Shown one piece after another: positions 16,406 to 25,081 of a stretch of DNA of 64,000 nt. This DNA is from Chitinophagaceae bacterium (GTDB lineage: Bacteria; Bacteroidota; Bacteroidia; Chitinophagales; Chitinophagaceae): the NCBI GenBank assembly GCA_023957155.1, contig JAMLHK010000019.1:1-64000 (forward strand), read 5' to 3'. Under the pieces are notes generated by a model. It made no database searches. It was not told the DNA's origin and worked only from the letters and a program-made list of their open reading frames with translations. Position 1 is the stretch's first letter; every line of letters starts with the position of its first letter. The translations under genes were made by a program, and so were the position numbers.

Positions 16406-17221
16406 TTATACTACCGGAAGTGCTTCCTGACCCTCACTGTTCCGGTCTGAAATATCACCAACCGCGTTTTTAATAGCGTTAATATCGGCATTAAGCTTTT
16501 GACTGAATAAGGTACGATCTACGCTGTGTACGATCATGTTCACCCCTTCTTTAACCCATTTTATCTGGCGTTCCGCCTCAAGAGAAAAATGGATAGCGAT
16601 AGAAAGTCCTTTATTGCGGGTGGTATGAATGATATATTTTACCGCTTTTTCAAATTCAGGATGATCATATTGTTCGGGTATACCGAGACTGATAGACAGG
16701 TCATGCGGCCCGATAAATACGCCGTCTAACCCGGGAACGCTTAACAGCTCGTCGAGCTTATCCATTGCCGGAACACTCTCGATATTGGCGATACACAGAT
16801 TACCCCGGTTATAATTTTCTAAATACGCTTTAAGTTCAGCAGACAATTCGCGCTCTCCGAGCAGCACTTCCTGTAATATTTCACCTTTAAGCGGGCGAAA
16901 CTTGGTAGCCCCCGCCAGTTCCCTGATCTGCCCTACCGATTCCAGGTAAGGAGCGATAACACCCTTTGCACCTGCGTCAATACACTGGCAGGCTAAGTAA
17001 GGATCGGGGGAAGGAATACGCACAATAGGCGTTATACCATACGTTGATGCCGCCTGGCACATCTTTGACATATCCGACCGGTCCAACGCCGTATGCTCCG
17101 TATCAATAAATGCAAAATCAAGACCGGCGCTTTTTAAAACCTGAGCCCATCCCGGCGCCGGCGAAGTATAACAGGTGCCGTAAACATTTTTACCGCTTTT
17201 CAATTTATCTAACATACGCAT
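16406..17221 (-). CDS. HpcH/HpaI-family aldolase/citrate lyase
   Basis: The protein has 271 residues. The family signature is clear: DFAFIDTEHTALDRSDM, a pyruvate-binding Arg (PIVRIPSPDPYL), the metal-binding Glu and Asp region (CIANIESVPAMDKLDELLSV, then DGVFIGPHDLSISLG). These class II aldolases split 2-keto-3-deoxy acids to pyruvate and an aldehyde. The start lies 9 nt after the sialidase-like gene's stop, so both form one operon. A role in breaking a keto-deoxy sugar acid released by that enzyme is plausible. Confidence 0.9.
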   Translation of the reverse strand: MRMLDKLKSGKNVYGTCYTSPAPGWAQVLKSAGLDFAFIDTEHTALDRSDMSKMCQAASTYGITPIVRIPSPDPYLACQCIDAGAKGVIAPYLESVGQIRELAGATKFRPLKGEILQEVLLGERELSAELKAYLENYNRGNLCIANIESVPAMDKLDELLSVPGLDGVFIGPHDLSISLGIPEQYDHPEFEKAVKYIIHTTRNKGLSIAIHFSLEAERQIKWVKEGVNMIVHSVDRTLFSQKLNADINAIKNAVGDISDRNSEGQEALPVV

Positions 17222-17230
17222 TAATATATC

Positions 17231-18406
17231 TTATTTTATTAATTTTTCCGGGTCAACCACCACATACTTAATAGACTTTTCCCTGTCATTTTTATGATAA
17301 GAATAAGTCATTCGTAATTTTCCGTCCTTAGTTTGAATGAGTGAGGGATAAGAATATCTCCCGTCATCTTTCGGATGATCTTCAATTCTTGTTTTCCATT
17401 TCCAGGTTTCTCCCTCATCATCAGAAAGAAAAAGACTAAGGATATACCTGCCGTCATCAATATCATTTCCCAGGAACGCCCACTTGCCATTGGCAAGCAC
17501 ACAAACCTCCACACTGGCCGTATTGGGTATGTCGGTTTTTACCGTTGCCGTCCAGGTTTCTCCTTCATCGGATGAGCTGCTGAAGTGTACCCGGTTGGGC
17601 GAATCACCGCTATCCCGCATGAACGCTACGATAGTACCATCTTTCTTTTGTGCAAATGCAGGCTGAATAGGCCCCCGGCCTACGATTGGCAGGCTGGCCT
17701 GCCAGGTTTCTCCATCATCATCGGAAATAGCGGCCAGCGACATATTGAAGCCGTCTGAATACAGGGGGAGTAATATTCTTCCCTTACCGGTAATCAATGG
17801 TTTAATACGGGTCATCCACCCTATACTACGTTTACGGACATCTTTGGATGCTTCGAGGATCATGGCATCATACTTTGGCGCGTACTCCGACCATCCATGT
17901 GCTAAACGGGGCAACTGTTTGAATTTAGCCTCCGTTTCTTTTGCAAAATCATCCCCGGGCTTTAGCAAAATATCATCCTGCCAGCTCCATACGGGAGCCC
18001 CGGGCTTCAGGTAGTTCTTTGTGGTTTTATACCTCAGGATGGAATACTCCCAACGATTGGCCTGTACCGCAATCCATACCAGATACAACACGCCTTTTTT
18101 GTTAAGGAACAATACCGGATTACAGTCCGGCAGTCCCGGCGTATCGGCAAGTACAAATGGATCACTCCATTTTTTTTGTCCTTTTCTCAGCCTGGATCCC
18201 ATGATCTTTACATCATCAGCGCTCCGCTCACCACTTCCATAAAACCAGGCGGCCAGCATATCCCCGTTAGGCAGGGCAACCAGCGTACTGCCATGTACAT
18301 GCTTCTCCTGGCCGGGAAAGATTAATGCAGATTCCGTTACCGGCGACTGTGAAAATCCAAACCGGGCTAAAAATACCAGAATAAAAAACGAAAATAATTT
18401 CTTCAT
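17231..18406 (-). CDS. Secreted sialidase-like (BNR repeat) exo-glycosidase
   Basis: The protein has 391 residues. A signal peptide (MKKLFSFFILVFLARFGFSQ) is followed by a six-bladed propeller. Three Asp-boxes are evident (SDDDGETWQ, SSDEGETWT, SDDEGETWK). Early motifs (HGSTLVALPNGDMLAAWFYGS) and the Arg residues in RSIGWMTRIKPL and MRDSGDSP fit the sialidase superfamily, but the family also includes rhamnosidases and unsaturated uronidases. It is exported, probably periplasmic. It leads an operon with the aldolase. A TTGTCCGGTTA element shared with the glycoside-hydrolase promoter lies just upstream. Confidence 0.82.
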   Translation of the reverse strand: MKKLFSFFILVFLARFGFSQSPVTESALIFPGQEKHVHGSTLVALPNGDMLAAWFYGSGERSADDVKIMGSRLRKGQKKWSDPFVLADTPGLPDCNPVLFLNKKGVLYLVWIAVQANRWEYSILRYKTTKNYLKPGAPVWSWQDDILLKPGDDFAKETEAKFKQLPRLAHGWSEYAPKYDAMILEASKDVRKRSIGWMTRIKPLITGKGRILLPLYSDGFNMSLAAISDDDGETWQASLPIVGRGPIQPAFAQKKDGTIVAFMRDSGDSPNRVHFSSSSDEGETWTATVKTDIPNTASVEVCVLANGKWAFLGNDIDDGRYILSLFLSDDEGETWKWKTRIEDHPKDDGRYSYPSLIQTKDGKLRMTYSYHKNDREKSIKYVVVDPEKLIK

Positions 18407-18433
18407 AGCAGATAATTAAGATGCTAAATATTT

Positions 18434-18444
18434 TAACCGGACAA
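18434..18444 (-). promoter_or_regulatory. Putative LacI-type site upstream of the sialidase-aldolase operon
   Basis: On the - strand this reads TTGTCCGGTTA, an 11-bp identity to the operator region at 11845-11854. It lies 28-38 nt before the start codon, between a TTTG (a -33-like box) and TATTTAGC. This suggests shared control by the LacI-type regulator. Confidence 0.4.
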
Positions 18445-18514
18445 CCCCAAAAACCCGGAGAAGGAAACGGAAAAGCGATTTTTTGTCATAGCAAATCATA
18501 CAGTTTTCCACTGG

Positions 18515-18820
18515 TCAGCCTTCGCTATCCCATAGCTGCAACCTGTTTCTCAGCAGGGATATCTCCTCCTGCATATCCTTCATTTTAAGCAACAGGTGTG
18601 TGATGGCATCAATACCCTCCGGGTTAATTCCCAGTTCATAATGCAGCCGTATGAATTTTTCCAGCTCACCCAACTGCGTATTAGGTATGAACTGTGTTCT
18701 TCCATCAGAGATGATTTCAATAAGTCCATACTCATTCAGTGTTTGTATAAACGAGTGCTCTATATGGTAGTAAGCACAGCAGGCTTCGGAAGTAATCAGC
18801 TCTTCGGTATTCAGCATCAT
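18515..18820 (-). CDS. cbpM: CbpM-like chaperone modulator
   Basis: The protein has 101 residues. The start of the helix-turn-helix-like domain (MLNTEELITSEACCAYYHIE) and the following FIQTLNEYGLIEI match the MerR-like CbpM fold; the C-terminus is a coiled coil (LLLKMKDMQEEISLLRNRLQ). CbpM binds the J-domain of CbpA and restrains it. The gene begins 15 nt after the cbpA stop, so the two form an operon. The MM start is ambiguous by one codon. Confidence 0.85.
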   Translation of the reverse strand: MMLNTEELITSEACCAYYHIEHSFIQTLNEYGLIEIISDGRTQFIPNTQLGELEKFIRLHYELGINPEGIDAITHLLLKMKDMQEEISLLRNRLQLWDSEG

Positions 18821-18835
18821 GAATGAATTTAATTA

Positions 18836-19738
18836 TTAAGATTGAGACAATTCACGAAACAGGGCTTTTTGTTTATCGGTAAGATTAACCGGTATTTTGA
18901 TAAGCCATGTGATCAGCAAATCACCATATACGCCTTCCTTTTTATATACCGGGAAACCCTTTCCTTTCAGTCTTGTTTTAGTGCCATTCTGCGTTTCCGG
19001 ATTCACCTTCAGCTTTACTTTACCGTCAAGGGTATCTATCATTTTTTCACCCCCCAGCACAGCCGTATATAAGTCAAGCTCTACAGTAATATACAGATCA
19101 TCTCCAAGCCGTTTAAAAACAGGGTCTTCAGCGATGGCGAATGTTATATACAAATCGCCGGGCGGTCCGCCGTTTGCTCCTGCTCCTCCATGACCTTTCA
19201 GTTTAATGGTTTGACCATTGGCAATACCGGCAGGGACGGTAATGCGGATATTCTTATCATTTACTTTAAATACCCGCTGGTGAGTGGTATAGGCATCTCT
19301 TAAACTGAGTTGCATCTCTGCATTATAATCCTGCCCTTTAAATTTAGCACGGCTTCTACCTTCGCTAAATCCTCCGCCAAACATGGAATGGAAAAAATCA
19401 GAAAAATCGCCTGATGAAAAATCATCTCCAAATCCTTCATTTTCTCCCCCGGCAGCATACCGTCTTTCTCCGGCAGCCTGCTGCGACTGCTTAGCTTTTT
19501 CAAAAGCTTCAGCGTGTTGCCAGTTTTGCCCGTACTGATCGTATTTTTTTCTTTTTTCGGGATCGCTCAGCACTTCATTCGCCTCATTAATCTGTTGAAA
19601 TTTTTTATTGGCTTGGTTATCATTCGGGTTAAGATCAGGATGATACTGGCGGGCTAATTTCCGGTACGCTTTTTTTATCTGATCTGCAGTGGCATTTTTT
19701 TCTAACCCCAGTATCTTATAGTAATCTATAAATTCCAT
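18836..19738 (-). CDS. cbpA: CbpA-like DnaJ-class co-chaperone
   Basis: The protein has 300 residues. The N-terminal J-domain (about 5-70) holds the HPD motif (RKLARQYHPDLNPND). A Gly/Phe-rich region (GFGDDFSSGDFSDFFHSMFG) follows, then the two C-terminal beta domains (YNAEMQLSLRDAY, GDLYITFAIAEDPVF, GDDLYITVELDLYTAVLGGE). There is no zinc-finger region, which marks it as CbpA rather than DnaJ. It stimulates DnaK ATPase. A TACATTTG box lies only 4 nt before the ATG. Confidence 0.93.
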   Translation of the reverse strand: MEFIDYYKILGLEKNATADQIKKAYRKLARQYHPDLNPNDNQANKKFQQINEANEVLSDPEKRKKYDQYGQNWQHAEAFEKAKQSQQAAGERRYAAGGENEGFGDDFSSGDFSDFFHSMFGGGFSEGRSRAKFKGQDYNAEMQLSLRDAYTTHQRVFKVNDKNIRITVPAGIANGQTIKLKGHGGAGANGGPPGDLYITFAIAEDPVFKRLGDDLYITVELDLYTAVLGGEKMIDTLDGKVKLKVNPETQNGTKTRLKGKGFPVYKKEGVYGDLLITWLIKIPVNLTDKQKALFRELSQS

Positions 19739-19742
19739 AAAA

Positions 19743-19750
19743 CAAATGTA
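19743..19750 (-). promoter_or_regulatory. -7 promoter box TACATTTG abutting the cbpA start
   Basis: On the - strand TACATTTG is followed by TTTT and the ATG. If used, transcription would begin at or just before the start codon, giving a leaderless mRNA. No TTTG -33 box is visible at the usual distance. Confidence 0.4.
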
Positions 19751-19844
19751 TATCTATTTAAAAACCGGAGATAAATGTACGGAAAGAACCCTTCCCGGCA
19801 CGGAGGATCCCCTCCAGACCTACGATATCGCAACCTTATCCGCA

Positions 19845-21431
19845 TCAGGAAGCCTTATGCAGAAGCTTATCCTCCTTAACTGCATTACGATGGCTTTGTA
19901 CATGTTTCTCATGTATAATGGCGCCCAGCGATTTTCCATACACCTTACTTTCTACCCATGAAATGACATCGAGATAGGCAAAAGCCCTGGTCTCAAAACG
20001 ATTCTTTTCCAGGTGTTTGATTTTATACAGGAACTTTCCCAGCTCCGGTTTCAGCTGGCGGGGAGCAACATGAAATGAGCTGCGCAAAAACCGGAACATC
20101 TCTTCTTCTACAACAGTTAAATTCTTCATTTTTGCCATAAACCGGTATACCGATTTTATCAGCGATTCAATGATCTCATCATTACCCAGCTCATAATGTG
20201 CCATCAGGTGCATCAGCCGGGCATAACATTGCAGGTCGTGCCGCAGATCCAGGGGACCGTTAATGATTTGTTGGAGGTAATCTATAGACTTTTCATATTG
20301 CTCTGCACCAAAATACAGGGTAGCTATCTTATAGTTAAAAACCAGTATCCGGTGCCGGTCTACATAAAGCGCATATTCTTTAAGGTTAGCTTCTATTGCA
20401 GGAATCAGCGCCAGTCCCTCTGCAAAGGTACCCGTCATCAGGTGCCAGTTCACTCTTGCCAGGTTTATGTAAATAGAAGTATGCACGCGGAAATTATCGT
20501 GTTGCCTGCCAACGGGAGTTTGGGCAAAGGCTTCAAACCGGCGCAATGTACCCTGGAATTTCCGGTAATTGCGCAAATCAAAATGGGCGTTCAGCAAATT
20601 GTGCATCCCTTTTATATAGTGGCCCGTTTCCACGGCAATCATCGTGGGATGTGCCTCAAATAATGCAACCCATTTTTCACCATAGCGGTAATACATTAAA
20701 AAATCCTGGCGTATAAAAGCGTACCAGCAATAGCTCTGGTAAAGATATAAGTTTTCATAAAAGCCGTGAATAGCCGTCAGGGAAGGCGGAATATTGCTTT
20801 TAAAAAAGGCTTTGATATCCTTCTCGTCTTCTTCATTGCGGGCATGACCAAATTTAATATACCAGCGGTACAGCAAAAGAGCAAGATTCGACAGCCGGGT
20901 AACCCGGTCAATATGCTGGCTGATCTCCGTGGCCTCATGGGTAAGCCCTTCTGCCTTTTCGATAGTGCTGCGGGTAATATGCAGGGTTTCTATTTTCTTC
21001 TCTAAGGAAATTACCTGTGCGAGGAAATTAAATTTTTGATTCGTTCTCGCCAGTTCCTTAGCCTTTTCCAAAATCCTCAGGCTCTGAATTTTTAATCCCT
21101 TATTGTAAAGCAGGCGGGCATGATCAAGATGTTCACTCAGTTGAAGATCCGTATTTTCCGTTGCCTTAAGCAAACGCAGGCTGGACAACAGCTGTTTGTA
21201 TAAATGTGTTTTTAAATTGGCTAATTGAGGCTTGGTAATGCCCTTCAGCTTCGCCAGCAGATGCTTTTCGTCATATTCATGCATTTTCTCCAACGCATCA
21301 AACAATTGAATGATCTTCAGGTCTTCTTTTCCTGAACTTCTTTTTATATAAAGCTTAAAATGTCTTTTTTCAGCCTTTTCCAGCGATTGAACCAATTGAA
21401 ATAAGGCATCCGTAAAACTGTTGGGCATCAT
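19845..21431 (-). CDS. Large helical-repeat protein of unknown function
   Basis: The protein has 528 residues with no signal peptide or membrane segment. It is almost wholly helical by composition, with TPR-like spacing in several places (LYNKGLKIQSLRILEKAKEL, IATLYFGAEQYEKSIDYLQQ, LMHLMAHYELGNDEIIESLI). The N-terminus (FTDALFQLVQSLEKAEKRHFKLYIKR) is characteristic of a Bacteroidota-restricted family I know only as hypothetical proteins. It probably acts as a cytoplasmic scaffold. It is read in the same direction as cbpA but is 106 nt away. Confidence 0.75.
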   Translation of the reverse strand: MMPNSFTDALFQLVQSLEKAEKRHFKLYIKRSSGKEDLKIIQLFDALEKMHEYDEKHLLAKLKGITKPQLANLKTHLYKQLLSSLRLLKATENTDLQLSEHLDHARLLYNKGLKIQSLRILEKAKELARTNQKFNFLAQVISLEKKIETLHITRSTIEKAEGLTHEATEISQHIDRVTRLSNLALLLYRWYIKFGHARNEEDEKDIKAFFKSNIPPSLTAIHGFYENLYLYQSYCWYAFIRQDFLMYYRYGEKWVALFEAHPTMIAVETGHYIKGMHNLLNAHFDLRNYRKFQGTLRRFEAFAQTPVGRQHDNFRVHTSIYINLARVNWHLMTGTFAEGLALIPAIEANLKEYALYVDRHRILVFNYKIATLYFGAEQYEKSIDYLQQIINGPLDLRHDLQCYARLMHLMAHYELGNDEIIESLIKSVYRFMAKMKNLTVVEEEMFRFLRSSFHVAPRQLKPELGKFLYKIKHLEKNRFETRAFAYLDVISWVESKVYGKSLGAIIHEKHVQSHRNAVKEDKLLHKAS

Positions 21432-21517
21432 GAATACTATTTGCTGAAATCCAATACCACAGGGGGTTTTTTATATATAAACCGTCCTTTGGGATGATAA
21501 AATTACGAACAAGTTGG

Positions 21518-21549
21518 TTTGCAGGGCGAAAATCCCCGCCCTACATTTG
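21518..21549 (+). promoter_or_regulatory. Strong promoter for a small RNA, with palindrome in the spacer
   Basis: TTTG (21518-21521) and TACATTTG (21542-21549) are separated by 20 nt, the full Bacteroidota consensus. The spacer holds AGGGCG (21523-21528) and CGCCCT (21537-21542), a perfect 6-bp inverted repeat that could be an operator. No ORF follows for over 300 nt. Confidence 0.75.
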
Positions 21550-21555
21550 TATCAG

Positions 21556-21726
21556 CAAGTGAGAAAAAAGGTAAAGCAAGCAATCGTGAAGCAGAAATCA
21601 GGCAAGTGTTAGAGGCATCTCAATGAAAGCAGAAAGCTGCAATCACTTACAGAACAAGACTTATTAAGAATTTTCATATGGCAAGCAATCGTTAGAGGTC
21701 ATCTGTGTCTACAGAAGACCTTTTTT
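21556..21726 (+). ncRNA. Candidate small non-coding RNA (about 170 nt)
   Basis: The boundaries come from the consensus promoter upstream (start estimated 7 nt after the -7 box) and a rho-independent terminator at 21696-21726. No reading frame of note lies inside. The RNA contains internal repeats: GCAAGCAATCGT at about 21587 and 21681, and GTTAGAGGCATCT / GTTAGAGGTCATCT at about 21608 and 21691. AAGTGA near the 5' end can pair with TCACTT at about 21643. Length and layout would suit a 6S-like or regulatory RNA, but I cannot assign a family. Confidence 0.6.
21696..21726 (+). terminator. Rho-independent terminator of the small RNA
   Basis: AGGTCATCTGT (21696-21706) pairs with ACAGAAGACCT (21711-21721), one mismatch, around a GTCT loop, followed by a run of T. 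Confidence 0.85.
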
Positions 21727-21874
21727 ATTTAAGGGTCAAATCTAAAGTATTTTTTATACTAAACTTAGCTTTTGATTAACTTTTATTTTCCGGCAGCATT
21801 TCCCTTCGGTCATTTTATCCTTCAATTCTGTTTAGTTTATATTGCTCATTCACGTCAAACCGCTTAACTCCACG

Positions 21875-21882
21875 TACTTTTG
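21875..21882 (+). promoter_or_regulatory. -7 promoter box TACTTTTG just before rlmD
   Basis: The box ends 6 nt before the ATG at 21889, which predicts a leaderless or nearly leaderless transcript. Confidence 0.4.
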
Positions 21883-21888
21883 CAGTTC

Positions 21889-23328
21889 ATGAGCAGGAAA
21901 AAAGATAAACCCCGGATATTAGAGCAGGTACTGGTGGAGGATTATGCGGCGGAGGGCAAATCCCTCAGCCGGGTAGATGGTAAGGTCATTTTCATTGAAG
22001 GTGCTGTCCCCGGCGATGTGGTGGATGTACGATTGGGGAAAAGTAAGAAAGACTGGGCAGAGGGTAAGGTTTCCCGTATCCATACTTTTTCTGCAGACAG
22101 GACAGCGCCGTTTTGCAGCCATTTCGGTATTTGCGGCGGCTGTAAGTGGCAAATGCTGCCTTATAAAAAACAACTGGAACACAAGCAAAACGAAGTAGAG
22201 CAAAACCTTCGCCGCTTAGGCCGTATACCCCTGCCTTCCATAATGCCCATCATAGGATGTGATAAGACAGAACGCTATCGGAATAAATTAGAATTTACCT
22301 TCAGTAACCGCCGGTACAAAACAGGAGAAGAAATGCAGCTCCATCCTTTAGCGGAGCAACCACCGTCCGATCCCGCGCTGGGATTTCATGTACCCCGGCT
22401 TTTTGATAAGGTGATTGATATTACCACCTGCCACCTGATGGAAGAGCCGGTTAACCTGATCAAAAACACCATACGTGAATTTTCCATACAACAGAGCTAC
22501 CCTTTTTATGATATCCGGCAGCATACGGGATGGCTGCGCAACCTCATCGTTCGCATCAGCACAACCGGTGAAGTAATGGTAAATATCTGCCTGGCATACG
22601 AGGAAAAAACAGAAAGAGAAAAGCTGCTGCACCATCTCCTCAAGCAGGTTCCTTCTATCACTACCCTGTTATATACCATTAACAACAAGAAAAACGACAG
22701 CCTGTTTGACCTGTTACCGCAAACCTATTACGGCCCGGGTTATATTACGGAACGCCTGGAAGATCTGCAGTTCAAAATAAGTCCCAAATCTTTTTTCCAG
22801 ACCAATACCCGGCAGGCGGAAAAACTCTACCAGGTAACCCGCAATTTTTGTGAATTAACCGGTAATGAAACGGTGTACGACCTGTATTGCGGCACCGGGA
22901 GTATCGGAATTTTTACAAGCCGGCAGGCAAAAAAGGTAATCGGGGTAGAGCTTATCCCTGAAGCTATCGCCGATGCAGAGGAAAATGCCCGGATCAATAA
23001 TATCCGGCATACCGCTTTTTTTACGGGGGATGTTATTGATATATGCCGGGATAACTTTTTTGAGCAGAATGGTAACCCCGATGTGATCATCACCGATCCT
23101 CCGCGGGCCGGTATGCATGAAAAATTAGTCCGGAAAATACTGGAAATACAGGCGCCGCTGGTGGTATATGTAAGCTGCAACAGCGCCACCCAGGCCCGGG
23201 ACCTGCAACTGTTATATGAAAAATACGAAGTAACGCAGGTACAGCCCGTAGATATGTTTCCCCATACGCATCATATTGAAAATGTGGTGCAATTAAAGCG
23301 GAGATCATTACCGGATACCGGTTTTTAA
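21889..23328 (+). CDS. rlmD: 23S rRNA (uracil-5-)-methyltransferase, RlmD/RumA-like
   Basis: The protein has about 479 residues from ATG 21889; the TTG at 21880 lies in the promoter box. The N-terminal TRAM domain (about 8-70, GKVIFIEGAVPGDVVDVRLG) is followed by the iron-sulfur cluster motif (C76, C82, C85 in FCSHFGICGGCKWQ). The SAM site is VYDLYCGTGSIGIF, and the catalytic cysteine lies in VYVSCNSATQARDL after the DPPRAG motif. The enzyme transfers a methyl group to a uridine in 23S rRNA (or tRNA for close relatives). Confidence 0.9.
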   Translation: MSRKKDKPRILEQVLVEDYAAEGKSLSRVDGKVIFIEGAVPGDVVDVRLGKSKKDWAEGKVSRIHTFSADRTAPFCSHFGICGGCKWQMLPYKKQLEHKQNEVEQNLRRLGRIPLPSIMPIIGCDKTERYRNKLEFTFSNRRYKTGEEMQLHPLAEQPPSDPALGFHVPRLFDKVIDITTCHLMEEPVNLIKNTIREFSIQQSYPFYDIRQHTGWLRNLIVRISTTGEVMVNICLAYEEKTEREKLLHHLLKQVPSITTLLYTINNKKNDSLFDLLPQTYYGPGYITERLEDLQFKISPKSFFQTNTRQAEKLYQVTRNFCELTGNETVYDLYCGTGSIGIFTSRQAKKVIGVELIPEAIADAEENARINNIRHTAFFTGDVIDICRDNFFEQNGNPDVIITDPPRAGMHEKLVRKILEIQAPLVVYVSCNSATQARDLQLLYEKYEVTQVQPVDMFPHTHHIENVVQLKRRSLPDTGF

Positions 23329-23392
23329 AAGTGCCCGGATAAGGTTTATTATCCGGCATGGTTTATTTTCGCACTTAATCAATAGTATTGTT

Positions 23393-24109
23393 ATGACAGA
23401 ATTTCGTCCCGGCGGCTTTCAGGTATTACCGGTTGTGGTAAAAAACTTACTCATCATCAATGGATTGGTCTTTTTGGCACAGATAACTTTTGAAAAAGCG
23501 GGATTGGTTTCAATGTACGATCTATTTGCGCTTCACGATGTTCGTTCTCCATTTTTTAGACCTCATCAGTTTTTGACACACATGTTTTTACATGGGGGTT
23601 TTGATCATATACTCTTTAACATGTTTGCTTTATGGATGTTCGGCAGTGTTCTTGAAAATTATTGGGGTCCTAAGAGGTTTATCATATTTTATCTTGCATG
23701 CGGCTTGGGAGCTGCATTTTTACACATGGGTGTTTTATATTATGAAAACACTATAGATTTAAACAGGCTTTATGCAATACTACCCCAGTTGGATCAAATT
23801 CAACAGGAAAGGGAAACAATAAGAATATCCAAGCAGATAAATCAAGCCACAGTAGGAGCTTCAGGGGCAGTTTTCGGCTGTCTTGCTGCTTTTGGTTACC
23901 TGTTTCCCAACAGCCTTATCTACCTGTATTTTTTCATCCCCATCAAGGCAAAGTGGTTTGTTATGATGTATGCGGCTATGGAATTCTTCCTCGGGGTGCG
24001 CAATTCGGCGGGAGATAATGTAGCGCACTGGGCACACCTGGGCGGCGCTCTGGTCGGTTTTTTGCTGGTACTCTACTGGAATAAAACAAAACGCAGAAGA
24101 TTTTATTAG
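23393..24109 (+). CDS. Rhomboid-family intramembrane serine protease
   Basis: The protein has 238 residues with six predicted membrane segments. The catalytic Ser157 lies in GASGAVFG and His215 in VAHWAHLGGALVG; the oxyanion-side motif HGGFDHILFNMFALW is present. These are the rhomboid serine-histidine dyad residues, so the protein should cleave membrane-protein segments in the inner membrane. An insert between segments (about 118-152, charged) faces one side. It is followed after 39 nt by a second rhomboid-like gene that lacks the dyad. Confidence 0.95.
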   Translation: MTEFRPGGFQVLPVVVKNLLIINGLVFLAQITFEKAGLVSMYDLFALHDVRSPFFRPHQFLTHMFLHGGFDHILFNMFALWMFGSVLENYWGPKRFIIFYLACGLGAAFLHMGVLYYENTIDLNRLYAILPQLDQIQQERETIRISKQINQATVGASGAVFGCLAAFGYLFPNSLIYLYFFIPIKAKWFVMMYAAMEFFLGVRNSAGDNVAHWAHLGGALVGFLLVLYWNKTKRRRFY

Positions 24110-24148
24110 TAATTTTATCCTGTTTACCGGAAGTAAAAATTACTCTGT

Positions 24149-25072
24149 ATGGGCGTGCTTGAACAAACAAAAACAAAGAAAATTTTTTTCGGTGCAGATA
24201 ATGATGCACTGATACGGATTATCATAATTAATATCCTGATAACTGCACTTCTTTTTCTTATCCGGTCTATTTACCAGCTTTCGGGTATTGAGCTTTCCCG
24301 GTTTCAGCATGACATAGCAGCCTGGTTCGTGTTACCGTCTGACGCTGATACCTTAATAACCCGTCCGTGGACATTGATCACCTTCATGTTTTCCCATACG
24401 GATCTATGGAGCCTTATTGCGAATATGCTTTGGTTATGGGCTTTTGGATTCATTATCCAGAGCTTATTAGGCAGCAAAAGGTTGGTACCCCTGTATATTT
24501 ATGGCGGGCTGGCCGGGGCCCTGTTTTATCTTTTATACAGCAACCTGATTGCTCCACCGGATGCCGGTGATTCCCTGATGACCCTGGCCGGTGCTAATGC
24601 TCCCATCATGGCTGTTGCAGTTGCCGCAACGGTTGCCGCTCCTTTATACCGTATCTTTCCCATGCTTAACGGGGGTATTCCATTATGGGTATTAACGGTT
24701 ATCTATGCAGTAGTCAGCTTTGCCGGTATTTCTTATAACTACCCTGCTGCATATAGCGCACAACTGGCAGCAGCAATAACCGGCTTCTGGTTTGTTAACC
24801 GCCTGAATAACGGGTATGATCCCGGGAGGTGGATGAACAGATTATATAACTGGTTCTTTGATTTATTTAACCCGGATAAAATGCCGGATACGGATATAAG
24901 CCGGCACAGCCTGTTTTACGATACCCACGGCAAGCCGCCATATAATAAAAAGTCCATTTTAAGCCAGGAGCGCATTGATGAAATATTAGATAAGATAAAC
25001 AGTACCGGCTACGACAGTCTTTCACACGATGAAAAAGATATTTTACACCGGGCAAGCCAGGAAGACCTTTAA
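24149..25072 (+). CDS. Rhomboid pseudoprotease (catalytic Ser and His replaced)
   Basis: The protein has 307 residues. The rhomboid scaffold is clear: FSHTDLWSLIANMLWLWAFG (H83, N92), GGLAGALFYLLY, and the serine-loop position in LAGANAPIMAVAV, where Asn150 stands in place of the nucleophile. The segment that should read AHLGGA reads SAQLAAAITGFW, with Gln205 in place of His. Both dyad residues are therefore lost, while the fold-supporting residues remain. The C-terminal tail (SQERIDEILDKINSTGYDSL) matches a small domain common in Bacteroidota rhomboids (DUF6576-like). It is probably a non-proteolytic partner of the active rhomboid upstream. Confidence 0.88.
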   Translation: MGVLEQTKTKKIFFGADNDALIRIIIINILITALLFLIRSIYQLSGIELSRFQHDIAAWFVLPSDADTLITRPWTLITFMFSHTDLWSLIANMLWLWAFGFIIQSLLGSKRLVPLYIYGGLAGALFYLLYSNLIAPPDAGDSLMTLAGANAPIMAVAVAATVAAPLYRIFPMLNGGIPLWVLTVIYAVVSFAGISYNYPAAYSAQLAAAITGFWFVNRLNNGYDPGRWMNRLYNWFFDLFNPDKMPDTDISRHSLFYDTHGKPPYNKKSILSQERIDEILDKINSTGYDSLSHDEKDILHRASQEDL

Positions 25073-25077
25073 TTTTG
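25070..25077 (+). promoter_or_regulatory. -7 promoter box TAATTTTG overlapping the previous stop codon
   Basis: The box begins with the TAA stop region of the rhomboid gene and ends 4 nt before the ATG at 25082. It is the third case in the window of a -7 box abutting a start codon. Confidence 0.35.
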
Positions 25078-25081
25078 CTAC

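Noticed and set aside
22827-23189. Long antisense frame (120 codons) opposite rlmD
   Set aside because: It is the shadow of a conserved, motif-complete methyltransferase gene; no family resemblance or promoter.
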